Positions 17,405-25,325 of a stretch of DNA of 39,777 bases are shown here, piece by piece. Location: contig DASPLX010000009.1 in the NCBI GenBank assembly GCA_035627375.1, forward strand, positions 1 through 39,777, given 5' to 3'. This DNA is from DASPLX01 sp035627375 (lineage in GTDB: Bacteria; Pseudomonadota; Gammaproteobacteria; Burkholderiales; Burkholderiaceae_D). A program made the translations under genes and the position numbers. The notes under the pieces were generated by a model, which ran no database searches, had not been told where the DNA came from, and was given only the letters and a program-made list of their open reading frames with translations. Positions within the stretch are counted from its first letter, which is position 1. Each line of letters begins with the position of its first letter.

Positions 17405-18040
17405 ATGCACGGCCCCAATCCCGACGCCGTCCACCCGATGGCCGGCTTTCCCCAGGTGTGCTTCATCAAGAACACCGTCAAGAACCCGGACATCGTGATC
17501 GGCAACTACACCTATTACGACGATCCCGCGGGCGCCGAGGATTTCGAGCGCAACGTGCTCTACCACTTCCGCGGCGACAAGCTCATCATCGGCAAGTTCT
17601 GCGCCATCGCGCGCGGCGCGAAATTCATCATGAACGGCGCGAATCACCTGCTGTCCGGCTTTTCGACCTATCCGTTCTACGTCTTCGGCAACGGCTGGGA
17701 AAGAACGGCGCCGGCGCCCGGCGCCCTGCCCGACAAGGGCGATATCGTGATCGGCAACGATGTCTGGATCGGCTACGAGGCGCTCATCATGCCCGGCGTG
17801 AAGATCGGCAACGGCGCCATCGTCGCCACGCGGGCGGTCGTGACGAGCGACGTGCCGGCCTATGCCGTGGTCGCCGGCAATCCGGCCCGGATCGTCAAGC
17901 GGCGTTTCGCCGACGACGTGACGGCGGCCCTGGAGGAGATCGCCTGGTGGGACTGGCCAGTCGAGAAGATCACCGAGAACCTGCACCTGATCGTGGCCGC
18001 CGACATCGAAGCGCTGAAGGCACGCAGCCGGTCTGCATGA
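17405..18040 (+). CDS. CatB/Vat-type xenobiotic O-acetyltransferase
   Basis: A 211-residue left-handed beta-helix acetyltransferase of the hexapeptide family. The N-terminal GPNP motif, YTYYDD, LYHF and IIGKFCAIARGAKFIMNGANH follow the Vat/CatB pattern closely, with His81 as the catalytic base. Such enzymes acetylate streptogramin A or chloramphenicol, using acetyl-CoA. The conserved MxGPNP start supports the ATG at 17405 although no ribosome site is visible. It lies between an EthD and a GrpB gene with no mobile element nearby, so it is probably an intrinsic chromosomal gene, and its natural substrate may not be an antibiotic. Confidence 0.88.
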   Translation: MHGPNPDAVHPMAGFPQVCFIKNTVKNPDIVIGNYTYYDDPAGAEDFERNVLYHFRGDKLIIGKFCAIARGAKFIMNGANHLLSGFSTYPFYVFGNGWERTAPAPGALPDKGDIVIGNDVWIGYEALIMPGVKIGNGAIVATRAVVTSDVPAYAVVAGNPARIVKRRFADDVTAALEEIAWWDWPVEKITENLHLIVAADIEALKARSRSA

Positions 18041-18095
18041 CCGATCCGTGCCGAACGGCGCGAGCGCCCCGCTCATCCAAGCATCACGACGGCCA

Positions 18096-18668
18096 ATGAG
18101 AATAATCATCGCTCCTTACCGGCCCGAATGGGCGCAGGCTTTTCTCGATCTCGGCCGGGCGATACGGGAAACCGCCGGCGAACTGGCGTTGCGGATCGAT
18201 CACATCGGTTCGACCTCCGTGCCCGGGCTGGCGGCCAAGGACATCATCGATATCCAGGTGACCGCGCGCGCCCTGACACCGGCGCTGGCGCAGGCGCTGA
18301 CCGCGATCGGCTACCGGCACATGGAACACATCACCGGCGATCACGTTCCGCCCGGCGCCGACGGCGCTCCCGAAGACTGGACGAAATGGCTGTTCAAGAT
18401 CGAAAGCGAAGCGTGCCGCGTCAATCTGCACGTCCGGCGCACGGGCGCGGCGAACCAGAAATACGCTTTGCTGTTCCGCGACTACCTGCGCGCGCATCCG
18501 CATGCCGCCGCCGCGTATGCGCAGGTGAAGACCGCGTTGGCGCGCCTGCACCCGGACGACGCCGACGCCTACTACGATGTCAAGGATCCGGTATGCGACC
18601 TGATCATGGCCGGCGCCGCCCACTGGGCGGCGGCGAGCGGCTGGGAACCGGGACGCACCGATTGCTGA
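18096..18668 (+). CDS. GrpB/UPF0157-family nucleotidyltransferase-like protein
   Basis: A 190-residue protein of the GrpB (UPF0157) family. The segment HIGSTSVPGLAAKDIIDIQV is the family hallmark and resembles the GS...D.D motif of the nucleotidyltransferase fold. Biochemical role is unknown. The ATG at 18096 begins the conserved domain (MRIIIAPYRPEW); a GTG at 18048 is also in frame. It follows the acetyltransferase by 55 bp and precedes the esterase gene by 22 bp on the same strand. Confidence 0.85.
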   Translation: MRIIIAPYRPEWAQAFLDLGRAIRETAGELALRIDHIGSTSVPGLAAKDIIDIQVTARALTPALAQALTAIGYRHMEHITGDHVPPGADGAPEDWTKWLFKIESEACRVNLHVRRTGAANQKYALLFRDYLRAHPHAAAAYAQVKTALARLHPDDADAYYDVKDPVCDLIMAGAAHWAAASGWEPGRTDC

Positions 18669-18690
18669 TACCGCCGGCCCGAGGCCGGCA

Positions 18691-19932
18691 ATGGAACAGA
18701 ACAAGAGAATGATGATCAAGATCAGGCAACTCATCGGCGTACTGACCCTCCTGGCGGCATCGCTCTTTTCGGCCGCCGCCGCTGCCGACGGCGATGCGAT
18801 CGGCATCGGAGAACGGCGGACGATCCAGTCGCGCGTGCTGGGCGAGGAACGCGAGATCCTGATCCACCTGCCGCAGAGTTATCGATCCGGCCACCGCCAC
18901 ACGCGCTATCCGGTCCTCTATTTCCTCGACGGCGAGAAGTTCTTCCACTCGTTCAGCGGCGCGATACAGCAACTCAGCTCGGACGCGACGCCGCATATTC
19001 CGGAGATGATCGCCGTCGGCATCGTCGGCAAGGACCGCTACCGCGACTCGTCGCCGACGCGCTCGCTGCGCGGATTCGACGGCAAGGAAACCCAAGGCCT
19101 CGCGGCGACCGGCGGCGGCGAGCGGTTCCTGCGGTTCGTGCGCGAGGAATTGATCCCCTTCGTCGAGCGCGAATACAGCACGACGCCCTATCGGCTCTAT
19201 GCCGGCTATTCGTTCACGGGGCTGTCCGCATTGCACGCCTTGTTTTCCATGCCGGAGTCCTTCAACGCCTATCTGATCATCGATCCGAGCTGGTGGTGGG
19301 ACGGTTATGTCATGGAACGCATGGCCGCGGCCTCCTTGAAAGAGGCACGTTTCGACCGGATACAGCTGTTCATCGCCACCACCGGCCAGCCTTATCCGGA
19401 GAATTTCTTCCCGAGGACGCGGGATGCCGAGACGCTGGCAAGAATGCTCGACGCAGCCAAGCCGCGCGGACTCGACTGGGAGCACCGGCGATACGGCAAC
19501 GAATCCCACCACTCCCTGCCGATGCTCGCGCTCTACGACGGACTGACCCATATCTTCCGGGGTTACATGCCCAAGCTGGATGATCTGTACAACGACGTCG
19601 GCAGGATCGCGAAGCAGCACGAAGCCTTGTCGCGGCGGCTCGGCGGCGAATTCCGCTTGCGCGAGGACTTGCTCAAGTTCTTCGGCTATCAGTTCCTTTA
19701 CCAATACGGCAAGGCGGATAAGGCGATCGACTATTTCGACCTGAACGCGCGGTATTATCCGGAATCGTCGGATGCCTGGGACAGCCTCGCCGAAGCCCAT
19801 CTGGCAAAGGGCGACAAGGCCGCCGCGAGACGGATGTACGCCAAGGCGCTGGCGCTCGACAAGTCCAACCGGAGCGCGGCGGCAAGGCTCAAGGAACTCG
19901 ACAATCATTCGCCCGGAACGGAGACGCCATGA
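18691..19932 (+). CDS. Exported esterase (IroE/Fes-like) with TPR tail
   Basis: 413 residues. A signal peptide ends near residue 32 (SAAAAADG). An alpha/beta hydrolase domain of the putative-esterase family follows, with RYPVLYFLDGEKFF, nucleophile Ser174 in GYSFTG and a probable catalytic His273 in ESHHSLP. Residues about 345-405 look like a TPR unit (AWDSLAEAHLAKGDKAAARRMYAKALALDKSN). Related exported hydrolases cut siderophore or other esters; substrate unknown. GAGG lies 6 nt before the ATG at 18691; ATGs at 18709 and 18712 would also keep the signal peptide. The stop overlaps the start of the GFA gene (ATGA). Confidence 0.8.
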   Translation: MEQNKRMMIKIRQLIGVLTLLAASLFSAAAAADGDAIGIGERRTIQSRVLGEEREILIHLPQSYRSGHRHTRYPVLYFLDGEKFFHSFSGAIQQLSSDATPHIPEMIAVGIVGKDRYRDSSPTRSLRGFDGKETQGLAATGGGERFLRFVREELIPFVEREYSTTPYRLYAGYSFTGLSALHALFSMPESFNAYLIIDPSWWWDGYVMERMAAASLKEARFDRIQLFIATTGQPYPENFFPRTRDAETLARMLDAAKPRGLDWEHRRYGNESHHSLPMLALYDGLTHIFRGYMPKLDDLYNDVGRIAKQHEALSRRLGGEFRLREDLLKFFGYQFLYQYGKADKAIDYFDLNARYYPESSDAWDSLAEAHLAKGDKAAARRMYAKALALDKSNRSAAARLKELDNHSPGTETP

Positions 19933-20432
19933 CCTCCACTCACGCATTTCCTCTCGAAGGCGGCTGCGATTGCCGCGCCGTGCGCTATCGCATGGAAACC
20001 CGGCCGCTGATCGTCCATTGCTGCCACTGCCGCTGGTGCCAGCGCGAGACCGGAGCCTCGTTCGCGCTCAACGCCGTGATCGAAGCCGAGCGCGTTACGC
20101 TGCTGCAAGGGCGGGACGACATCGAAGTCGTGCATACGCCCTCGGAAAGCGGCAAGGGGCAGAAGATCGCGCGCTGCAAGCATTGCCGGCTCGCGCTGTG
20201 GAGCAATTATCCCGGCGGCGGCGACGCGGTCCGCTTCGTGCGCGTCGGCACGCTCGACGATCCGAATGCGCTGCCGCCGGACATCCATATCTATACGCGA
20301 TCGAAGCAGCCCTGGGTCGTGCTGCCGCCCGGGGCGCGGGCGGTGCCGGAATTCTATGAACTCGACCAGGTGTGGCCGCCGGAGAGCCTGGAACGGCGCG
20401 CGGCCCTGACGGCCAAGGCGGCCAAGCAATAG
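19929..20432 (+). CDS. GFA-family zinc protein
   Basis: A 167-residue protein of the GFA/CENP-V fold (glutathione-dependent formaldehyde-activating type). Zinc ligands are visible as C13/C15 in GGCDCRAVRY, C32/C34/C37 in the CCHCRWCQRETG loop and C83/C86 in RCKHC. The family contains formaldehyde-related and other lyases; this one cannot be placed further. The ATG overlaps the upstream esterase stop by 4 nt, so translation is probably coupled. Confidence 0.85.
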   Translation: MTSTHAFPLEGGCDCRAVRYRMETRPLIVHCCHCRWCQRETGASFALNAVIEAERVTLLQGRDDIEVVHTPSESGKGQKIARCKHCRLALWSNYPGGGDAVRFVRVGTLDDPNALPPDIHIYTRSKQPWVVLPPGARAVPEFYELDQVWPPESLERRAALTAKAAKQ

Positions 20433-20470
20433 CGCTTGATCCTCCGGCGATCGAGGCACACAATGCCGGC

Positions 20471-21268
20471 ATGGCTTTCCATCGACTTCCATCGCGCGTT
20501 TGCCTTTCGCTGCTGATCGCCCTGCTGCCGGCGGCAGCGGCGGCGCATGCGGCCGGCGCGACGCTGCTGCGGACGGCGGCCCAAACCGGCACCGAGCCGA
20601 AATACATCGCGCACGCGAAGGATGGCAAAAGCGCGATCGTCGGCCTGTGCGTCGACATCGACCGCGCGATCGAGCGTATCGAGCCGACGCTGCGCATCGT
20701 CGGCGACCAGGAATGGCAACCGACCGCGCGGCTGGAGGAAGGCATGGCGGCCGGCGCCATGGACATCGCCTGCGGACTGTCGCGCAACAAGGAGCGCGAG
20801 GCGAAATTCACGTATATCGAGCCGCCGCTGTTCCCGGTCCGCTATTTCCTGGTGGCGCGCGCCGACGACAACGTGCGGATCGACAGTTGGGACGACGTGC
20901 GCAGACTGGGCGACAACGGCGTCATCCTGATACCGCATCGCTTCGGCCCGATCGCCCGCTTGAAGGACATGGGCGGGTTGACCATCGACTCCGGCGCGCC
21001 CGATTCGAAAACGAATCTGCTGAAGCTGGTGGCCGGCCGCGGCCGCTTCTACTACCATCGCTCGCCCGGCATCGTGTCCGAGATCCGCAAGGCCGGCGTC
21101 GAGGACAAGGTGAAGATACTGCCGACGGTCATGGACCGGCAGCTGTTCTACATGGTGGTCGGCAAGTCGGTCGCGCCGGACGCCGTCGAGAAACTGCAGC
21201 GCGCGATCGCCGCGCTGGAAAAGAGCGGCGAGCTCAAGCGGCTGATCGACAAATGGAATGAAGAATGA
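20471..21268 (+). CDS. Periplasmic solute-binding protein, family 3
   Basis: A 265-residue extracellular solute-binding protein of the amino-acid type. A signal peptide ends around residue 27 (AAAHAAG). Two-lobe features include IVGLCVDIDRAIERI and AAGAMDIACGLSRNKEREAKFTYIEPPL, as in family 3. No permease or ATPase gene is adjacent, so it is an orphan and could serve a distant transporter or a signalling role. The last bases overlap the Nudix start (ATGA). The start at 20471 begins the signal peptide; the frame is open to 20372. Confidence 0.8.
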   Translation: MAFHRLPSRVCLSLLIALLPAAAAAHAAGATLLRTAAQTGTEPKYIAHAKDGKSAIVGLCVDIDRAIERIEPTLRIVGDQEWQPTARLEEGMAAGAMDIACGLSRNKEREAKFTYIEPPLFPVRYFLVARADDNVRIDSWDDVRRLGDNGVILIPHRFGPIARLKDMGGLTIDSGAPDSKTNLLKLVAGRGRFYYHRSPGIVSEIRKAGVEDKVKILPTVMDRQLFYMVVGKSVAPDAVEKLQRAIAALEKSGELKRLIDKWNEE

Positions 21269-21702
21269 CGCGACATTCCTTTTCGGCGTATCCGGTTTCC
21301 ATCAAGGGCGTGCTGCAGGCCCCGGGCGGCGAAGTCGTGCTGCTGCTCAACGAGCGCGCGGAATGGGAATTGCCGGGCGGACGGATCGAGCCGGACGAAT
21401 CGCCGCCGGAATGCCTGGCGCGCGAAATCGCCGAGGAGCTCGGATTGCAAGTCACGGTCGGCGAACCGCTCGACAGCTATCTGTTCGACGTCGTTCCCGG
21501 CAAACGGGTGTTCATCGTGACCTACCGTTGCGCGCTGGCCGGCGAATTCGCGCCGGCGATCAGCCATGAACACAAGCGCATGGGCTTGTTCGCCGCGCAC
21601 GCCCTGCCCGCGAATCTGCCGCCCGGATATCGCCGCTCGATCGCGGCTGCCTGCCTCAATAGCTCAGATCGTCGACAGGCTTCTCCAGGCGGCCGCCGAT
21701 GA
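21265..21702 (+). CDS. Nudix hydrolase
   Basis: A 145-residue Nudix protein. The complete Nudix box runs from Gly39 to Leu61 with REIAEELG at 53-60, giving the metal-binding glutamates. It cleaves nucleoside diphosphate-linked compounds; substrate unknown. The ATG overlaps the stop of the solute-binding protein by 4 nt. The last 47 bp overlap the 3' end of the convergent peptidase-hydrolase gene, so the C-terminus (about 16 residues) is read from opposite-strand coding DNA. Confidence 0.88.
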   Translation: MTRHSFSAYPVSIKGVLQAPGGEVVLLLNERAEWELPGGRIEPDESPPECLAREIAEELGLQVTVGEPLDSYLFDVVPGKRVFIVTYRCALAGEFAPAISHEHKRMGLFAAHALPANLPPGYRRSIAAACLNSSDRRQASPGGRR

Positions 21703-23794
21703 TGCGCTCGATCGTGGCGCCGACGACGTCGATGTCGTTGTCGAAGCTGCCGTGCGTAGCCTTGACCGTCGTCTTTTCGTCATCGACGCGGACATGCGCA
21801 TCGCACAGCGAGAGCTGACTTTCCGCGCGCGGCAGCATCGTCGGCGTGACGCTCTGCGGCACGTCGCCGTTCCAGAAGAATTCCTGCCAATCCTGGAGCC
21901 CGGCGAGCGTGTCCTTGTGCCAATGCTCCGTGTTGCGCTTGCCGCCTTCGAACGCGGTCGCCAGGCCGAGCAGCGGCGTCTTGTGGCGCCGCTCAAGCGC
22001 GCGCGAGACGAGGTAAAGCAGCGATTTGCAATACGGGCCGACCGTGTCGTCCAGCTCGCGCGCTTCCGATAGGACATGCAAACGGAAGGCGTCGCGCGCG
22101 AGCAACGGGCTTCCGCCCAGCGCCGGCAATTTGTCCGCCATCGCCGGCTTGTAGTGCCGAAGCGCGAAATCGATGTCGCAGGCTGGCGCATACAGGGTGC
22201 AGCTGGCGACCGGGACGGGCGGGAGCGACGAAGCGCCGCCCAATTCCTGGAGCAGGCGACCGAGGACGAAGGAACCGGCGGAGTGACCGACCAGGTGGAT
22301 TTCAAGGCCGTCCACCTCCTCGCGCAGACGGCGCAGATGCATGGCCAGCGCATCGATGCCGCGACCGTCGTCCTGGCCGAATTGCACGTTCTCCTTCATC
22401 TCCGACCACATGCTGCGGGCGAGCACGTTGCGCGCCAGCACTTCGATGGTGCGGTCCCAGGCTTCGTTGAGCAAGTCGCCGAGGCCGCAAGCCGGCGCGG
22501 CGACGCCGAGTTCCTTGACCGCCTGGTCGGACAGCATGGCGGCCAGCGTCTCTTGCCAGCCGCTCTTCCAGGTCACGAAGATCGGATAGACGCCGTTTTC
22601 GCGGAAATACGGCGCCATGACGCGGATGCGGCGAATCGAATCCTGCTCGTCGTTGAGGCCGCCGTGGGCATAGATGACGACCCGGCGCTGGCGGCTTCCG
22701 GCGAGCCACCGCTTCGGCACTTCATAGCAGACATGCCGCGCCGCCGCCGCGGCGTCCTCGACGAAAGGCAGGCGGTTCAAGAGCAAGCCGTCGTTGCCGG
22801 TGATCAGCGCATGCAGATAGGCCTCGTCCTCGGTCAGCGCGTCGCCCTTGTTCTTGAGCGGATCGTCGCCGGCCAGCCAGCCGGGCACGCCGGCGACGGT
22901 CGCCTTTTCCGATTGGAAGACATAGCGGCGCGGCGACCTGAGTTCCTGGCCGCGCTGCTGCCCGCGCACGATGCGCGCCACCGGCACGCCGAGCCCGATC
23001 ACCCAGGCGTCGGTGCCGTTGCACACCCAGTCTTCATAGCTCAGCACGGCGAACCCGTCGGCGCCCCAGTCGCGGCCCCAGGAATTCTGCACGACGAAAC
23101 CGCGCTCGTTGTAGCCGACCAGCGCGAATGCATGGCCGCCGATGCGCTTGCCGTCGGTGAACTCGATCTCCGGCAGGCCGGCATGATCGCGCACGCCGGC
23201 GCTCTCCGGCACCTCGCTCCAGCCCTTGTGGACATAAGCGGATACATAGATGGCGCCGGTCTGCGCGATCGCCGCCTGCATATCGACCACCGACTCGCGG
23301 TCGATACGGTAGTAAACGCCGAGCGGCCGCTTGACGGCATCTGCATCCCAGCCGTCTTCCGGCTGCCTGAATGCGTCGCTCGACGGCCACAGGGCCTCGA
23401 GGCAAACACCGTGCTTGTGCCACCCCTTGAGCGCGCCGCGGCAGCTCGACCCTTCATAATCCTCGCCCGGCCATTCGTCGTAGAAGCGCGCCAGGTGGTA
23501 AAGCATGCGGGCGCTGACCCGTTCCGCCCGCCGCATGTCCGCGCGGCGCCACAGCAGGTAGTTGACGACGCAAGCCAGGCCGTAGCCGGTGCAGGCGCCT
23601 TCGCGGCCCTGGTCGAGAATCAGGTCGGCACCGATATAGCCGGGCAGGATGCGTGCGATCTCCTCGTCGGCGGGAAAGCTGGGCGGCAGGCAATCGACGG
23701 CGGGGCGATACGGCAGGTCGCGCAGATCGGCGCGGTCCGGGCGCGCATCGAGGGTGACGGTTCGGCCGTTGAGCGTAGCGATGCTGGTAGGCAT
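21656..23794 (-). CDS. Papain-like peptidase fused to alpha/beta hydrolase
   Basis: 712 residues with two enzyme domains. Residues about 20-270 are a C1 (papain-fold) peptidase: Gln62 and Cys68 in DQGREGACTGYG, His221 in GGHAFALVGYN and Asn237 in QNSWGRDWGADGF. Residues about 365-640 are an alpha/beta hydrolase: the YAHGGL strand (375-380) and nucleophile Ser505 in LVGHSAGS. No signal peptide or transmembrane helix is seen, so it is probably cytoplasmic unless secreted by a leaderless route. The ATG at 23794 has GGAGAC upstream. This pairing of protease and esterase/lipase activity is unusual; role unknown, possibly self-processing or a toxin-like enzyme. Confidence 0.85.
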   Translation of the reverse strand: MPTSIATLNGRTVTLDARPDRADLRDLPYRPAVDCLPPSFPADEEIARILPGYIGADLILDQGREGACTGYGLACVVNYLLWRRADMRRAERVSARMLYHLARFYDEWPGEDYEGSSCRGALKGWHKHGVCLEALWPSSDAFRQPEDGWDADAVKRPLGVYYRIDRESVVDMQAAIAQTGAIYVSAYVHKGWSEVPESAGVRDHAGLPEIEFTDGKRIGGHAFALVGYNERGFVVQNSWGRDWGADGFAVLSYEDWVCNGTDAWVIGLGVPVARIVRGQQRGQELRSPRRYVFQSEKATVAGVPGWLAGDDPLKNKGDALTEDEAYLHALITGNDGLLLNRLPFVEDAAAAARHVCYEVPKRWLAGSRQRRVVIYAHGGLNDEQDSIRRIRVMAPYFRENGVYPIFVTWKSGWQETLAAMLSDQAVKELGVAAPACGLGDLLNEAWDRTIEVLARNVLARSMWSEMKENVQFGQDDGRGIDALAMHLRRLREEVDGLEIHLVGHSAGSFVLGRLLQELGGASSLPPVPVASCTLYAPACDIDFALRHYKPAMADKLPALGGSPLLARDAFRLHVLSEARELDDTVGPYCKSLLYLVSRALERRHKTPLLGLATAFEGGKRNTEHWHKDTLAGLQDWQEFFWNGDVPQSVTPTMLPRAESQLSLCDAHVRVDDEKTTVKATHGSFDNDIDVVGATIERIIGGRLEKPVDDLSY

Positions 23795-23945
23795 GGCGCG
23801 GTCTCCTTTCAGAATGATGAGGCAGGCGGGCGTAATGCAGGAAGAGCCGATTATTCACGCATAATTTCGTTTTGTCTGCCTGCGACGGGAGACACGGTGG
23901 GGCGGCTTCGGTTTTTCTTCCCTATCGGAAACTCCGGGAAAAATC

Positions 23946-24296
23946 ATGAGTTGGATCGTCGTCAAATACCTGCTTACCGCGGCTGTCGTCGTGCTGGTCT
24001 CGGAATTCGCGAAACGCAGCGACAAGCTCGGCGGCTTCGTTGCAGCATTACCGATGGTGACGGTGCTTGCATTGATCTGGCTCTATATCGAGCGTCAACC
24101 GCAAGAGAAAATCGCGAATCACGCGTGGTACACCTTCTGGTACGTCGTGCCGACGCTGCCGATGTTCCTCGCCTTCCCCGCCCTGCTGCAGCGCCTCGGA
24201 TTCTGGATGGCGCTGCTCGCCGGCGTCGCCATCACGGTCGTGTGCTTCGGTTTGTTCGCGCTGGCGGTGCGGCGCTTCGGCATCGACTTGCTCTGA
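23946..24296 (+). CDS. DUF3147-family membrane protein
   Basis: A 116-residue protein with about four hydrophobic helices (3-20, 31-47, 60-78, 84-108). The segment SEFAKRSDKLGGFVAALPMVTVLALIWLYIE is the DUF3147 hallmark as I recall it. Function is unknown; it is an inner-membrane protein. It is divergent from the peptidase-hydrolase gene. A 59-bp gap separates it from the DoxX gene. Confidence 0.8.
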   Translation: MSWIVVKYLLTAAVVVLVSEFAKRSDKLGGFVAALPMVTVLALIWLYIERQPQEKIANHAWYTFWYVVPTLPMFLAFPALLQRLGFWMALLAGVAITVVCFGLFALAVRRFGIDLL

Positions 24297-24355
24297 TTGC
24301 GATCGCCGGCAGGCCATGGCAAGATGCCGCCGTTCACCACTTCGGGAAGGTTGCC

Positions 24356-24820
24356 ATGAAGAATACGATGCCGCAGCGCGCCGCGGAAATGCTGTTCCTC
24401 CCCTCGTTGCGCAGGCACGGCGACGCCGGATTGCTGCTGCTGCGCCTGCTGGTCGGCGCCTTCCTGGTCTGGGGGGTGGCGGACAACATCCTCAGCGCCG
24501 AGCGCATGCAGGAATTCGAAGCGTTCCTGGCGCGCTTCGGCTTTCCCTACCCCGCCGTCATGGCGCCGTTGTCGGTATGGGCCCAATTCTTCGTCGGCGC
24601 GGCCTTCGTCCTCGGTCTGCTCACGCGCTGGGCGGGCGTGATCTGCGCCGTCAATTTCATCGTCGCAATCGCGATGGTCGACGGCGCCCAGGGCATCCGG
24701 GCGGCATTCCCGTCGGCATGCCTGGTGGCGATCGGCGTCTATCTCGCGATGCACGGCGCGGGGCGCTACGGTCTCGACCGCCTGTTCGAGGCCCGCTTGG
24801 TGGGCGACGCGCGCCACTGA
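24356..24820 (+). CDS. DoxX-family membrane protein
   Basis: A 154-residue inner-membrane protein of the DoxX family. An opening helix (LLLLRLLVGAFLVWGVADNI) is followed by three further helices and the typical QFFVGAAFVLGLLTRWAGV segment. Some relatives act in sulfur or quinone redox or in superoxide detoxification complexes, but most are uncharacterised. GGGAAGG 6 nt upstream supports the ATG at 24356. The next gene follows by 11 bp. Confidence 0.85.
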   Translation: MKNTMPQRAAEMLFLPSLRRHGDAGLLLLRLLVGAFLVWGVADNILSAERMQEFEAFLARFGFPYPAVMAPLSVWAQFFVGAAFVLGLLTRWAGVICAVNFIVAIAMVDGAQGIRAAFPSACLVAIGVYLAMHGAGRYGLDRLFEARLVGDARH

Positions 24821-24831
24821 CGGAGCGCGCC

Positions 24832-25089
24832 ATGAAACATGCGGGGTCGGCCACTCTCTCATTGCTTGAACCCTTGCTGCGGCAATTGCGAACGTACGAG
24901 CGCCTCACCGAGCGCAAGCCCGGCACGTTTTACCTGAAATCGAAAGCTTTCCTGCATTTTCATGAGGATCCGGCCGGCATTTTCGCCGACGTCAAGCTCG
25001 ACCTCGAAAATTTCACGCGCATGCGGGCTACCAGCAGCCTGGAACAATCAGCGTTGCTGGCCGCCATCGCTCGTTGCCTGGAACGCTGA
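24832..25089 (+). CDS. Small conserved hypothetical protein
   Basis: An 85-residue soluble protein without a named family. The centre, with KPGTFYLKSKAFLHFHEDP followed by AGIFADVKL, is strongly patterned with conserved-looking His, Phe and Asp, so it looks like a real gene and not a spurious frame. No signal peptide or transmembrane helix is seen. It starts 11 bp after doxX and ends about 235 bp before dppA. Similar small proteins exist in Burkholderiales (recollection, not searched). It may be a small DNA- or ligand-binding protein. Confidence 0.65.
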   Translation: MKHAGSATLSLLEPLLRQLRTYERLTERKPGTFYLKSKAFLHFHEDPAGIFADVKLDLENFTRMRATSSLEQSALLAAIARCLER

Positions 25090-25325
25090 ACTCCGACGAA
25101 ATGTTGTCGTGCGTCAAAAAAGAATGTCGGCAAGGAAAGGGATTTTTCATCTCTTGCCGCATTTTCATCTACACTCCCGCCTTGTGCAGTGATACCGGGA
25201 TTGCCGGACAAGCACTACAATAGCCGTCCCGGTGGGTGCGGCCCCAGAACGGAGCCGCGTTCGACCAGCTTTTCCGAGCCGCGCCACACAATGGCCGGCC
25301 GCAAACAACAGTGGAGATCAACTCA

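Noticed and set aside
22076..24820. 914-codon plus-strand frame
   Set aside because: It runs opposite the peptidase-hydrolase gene and then out of frame through DUF3147 and DoxX, both supported by family patterns.
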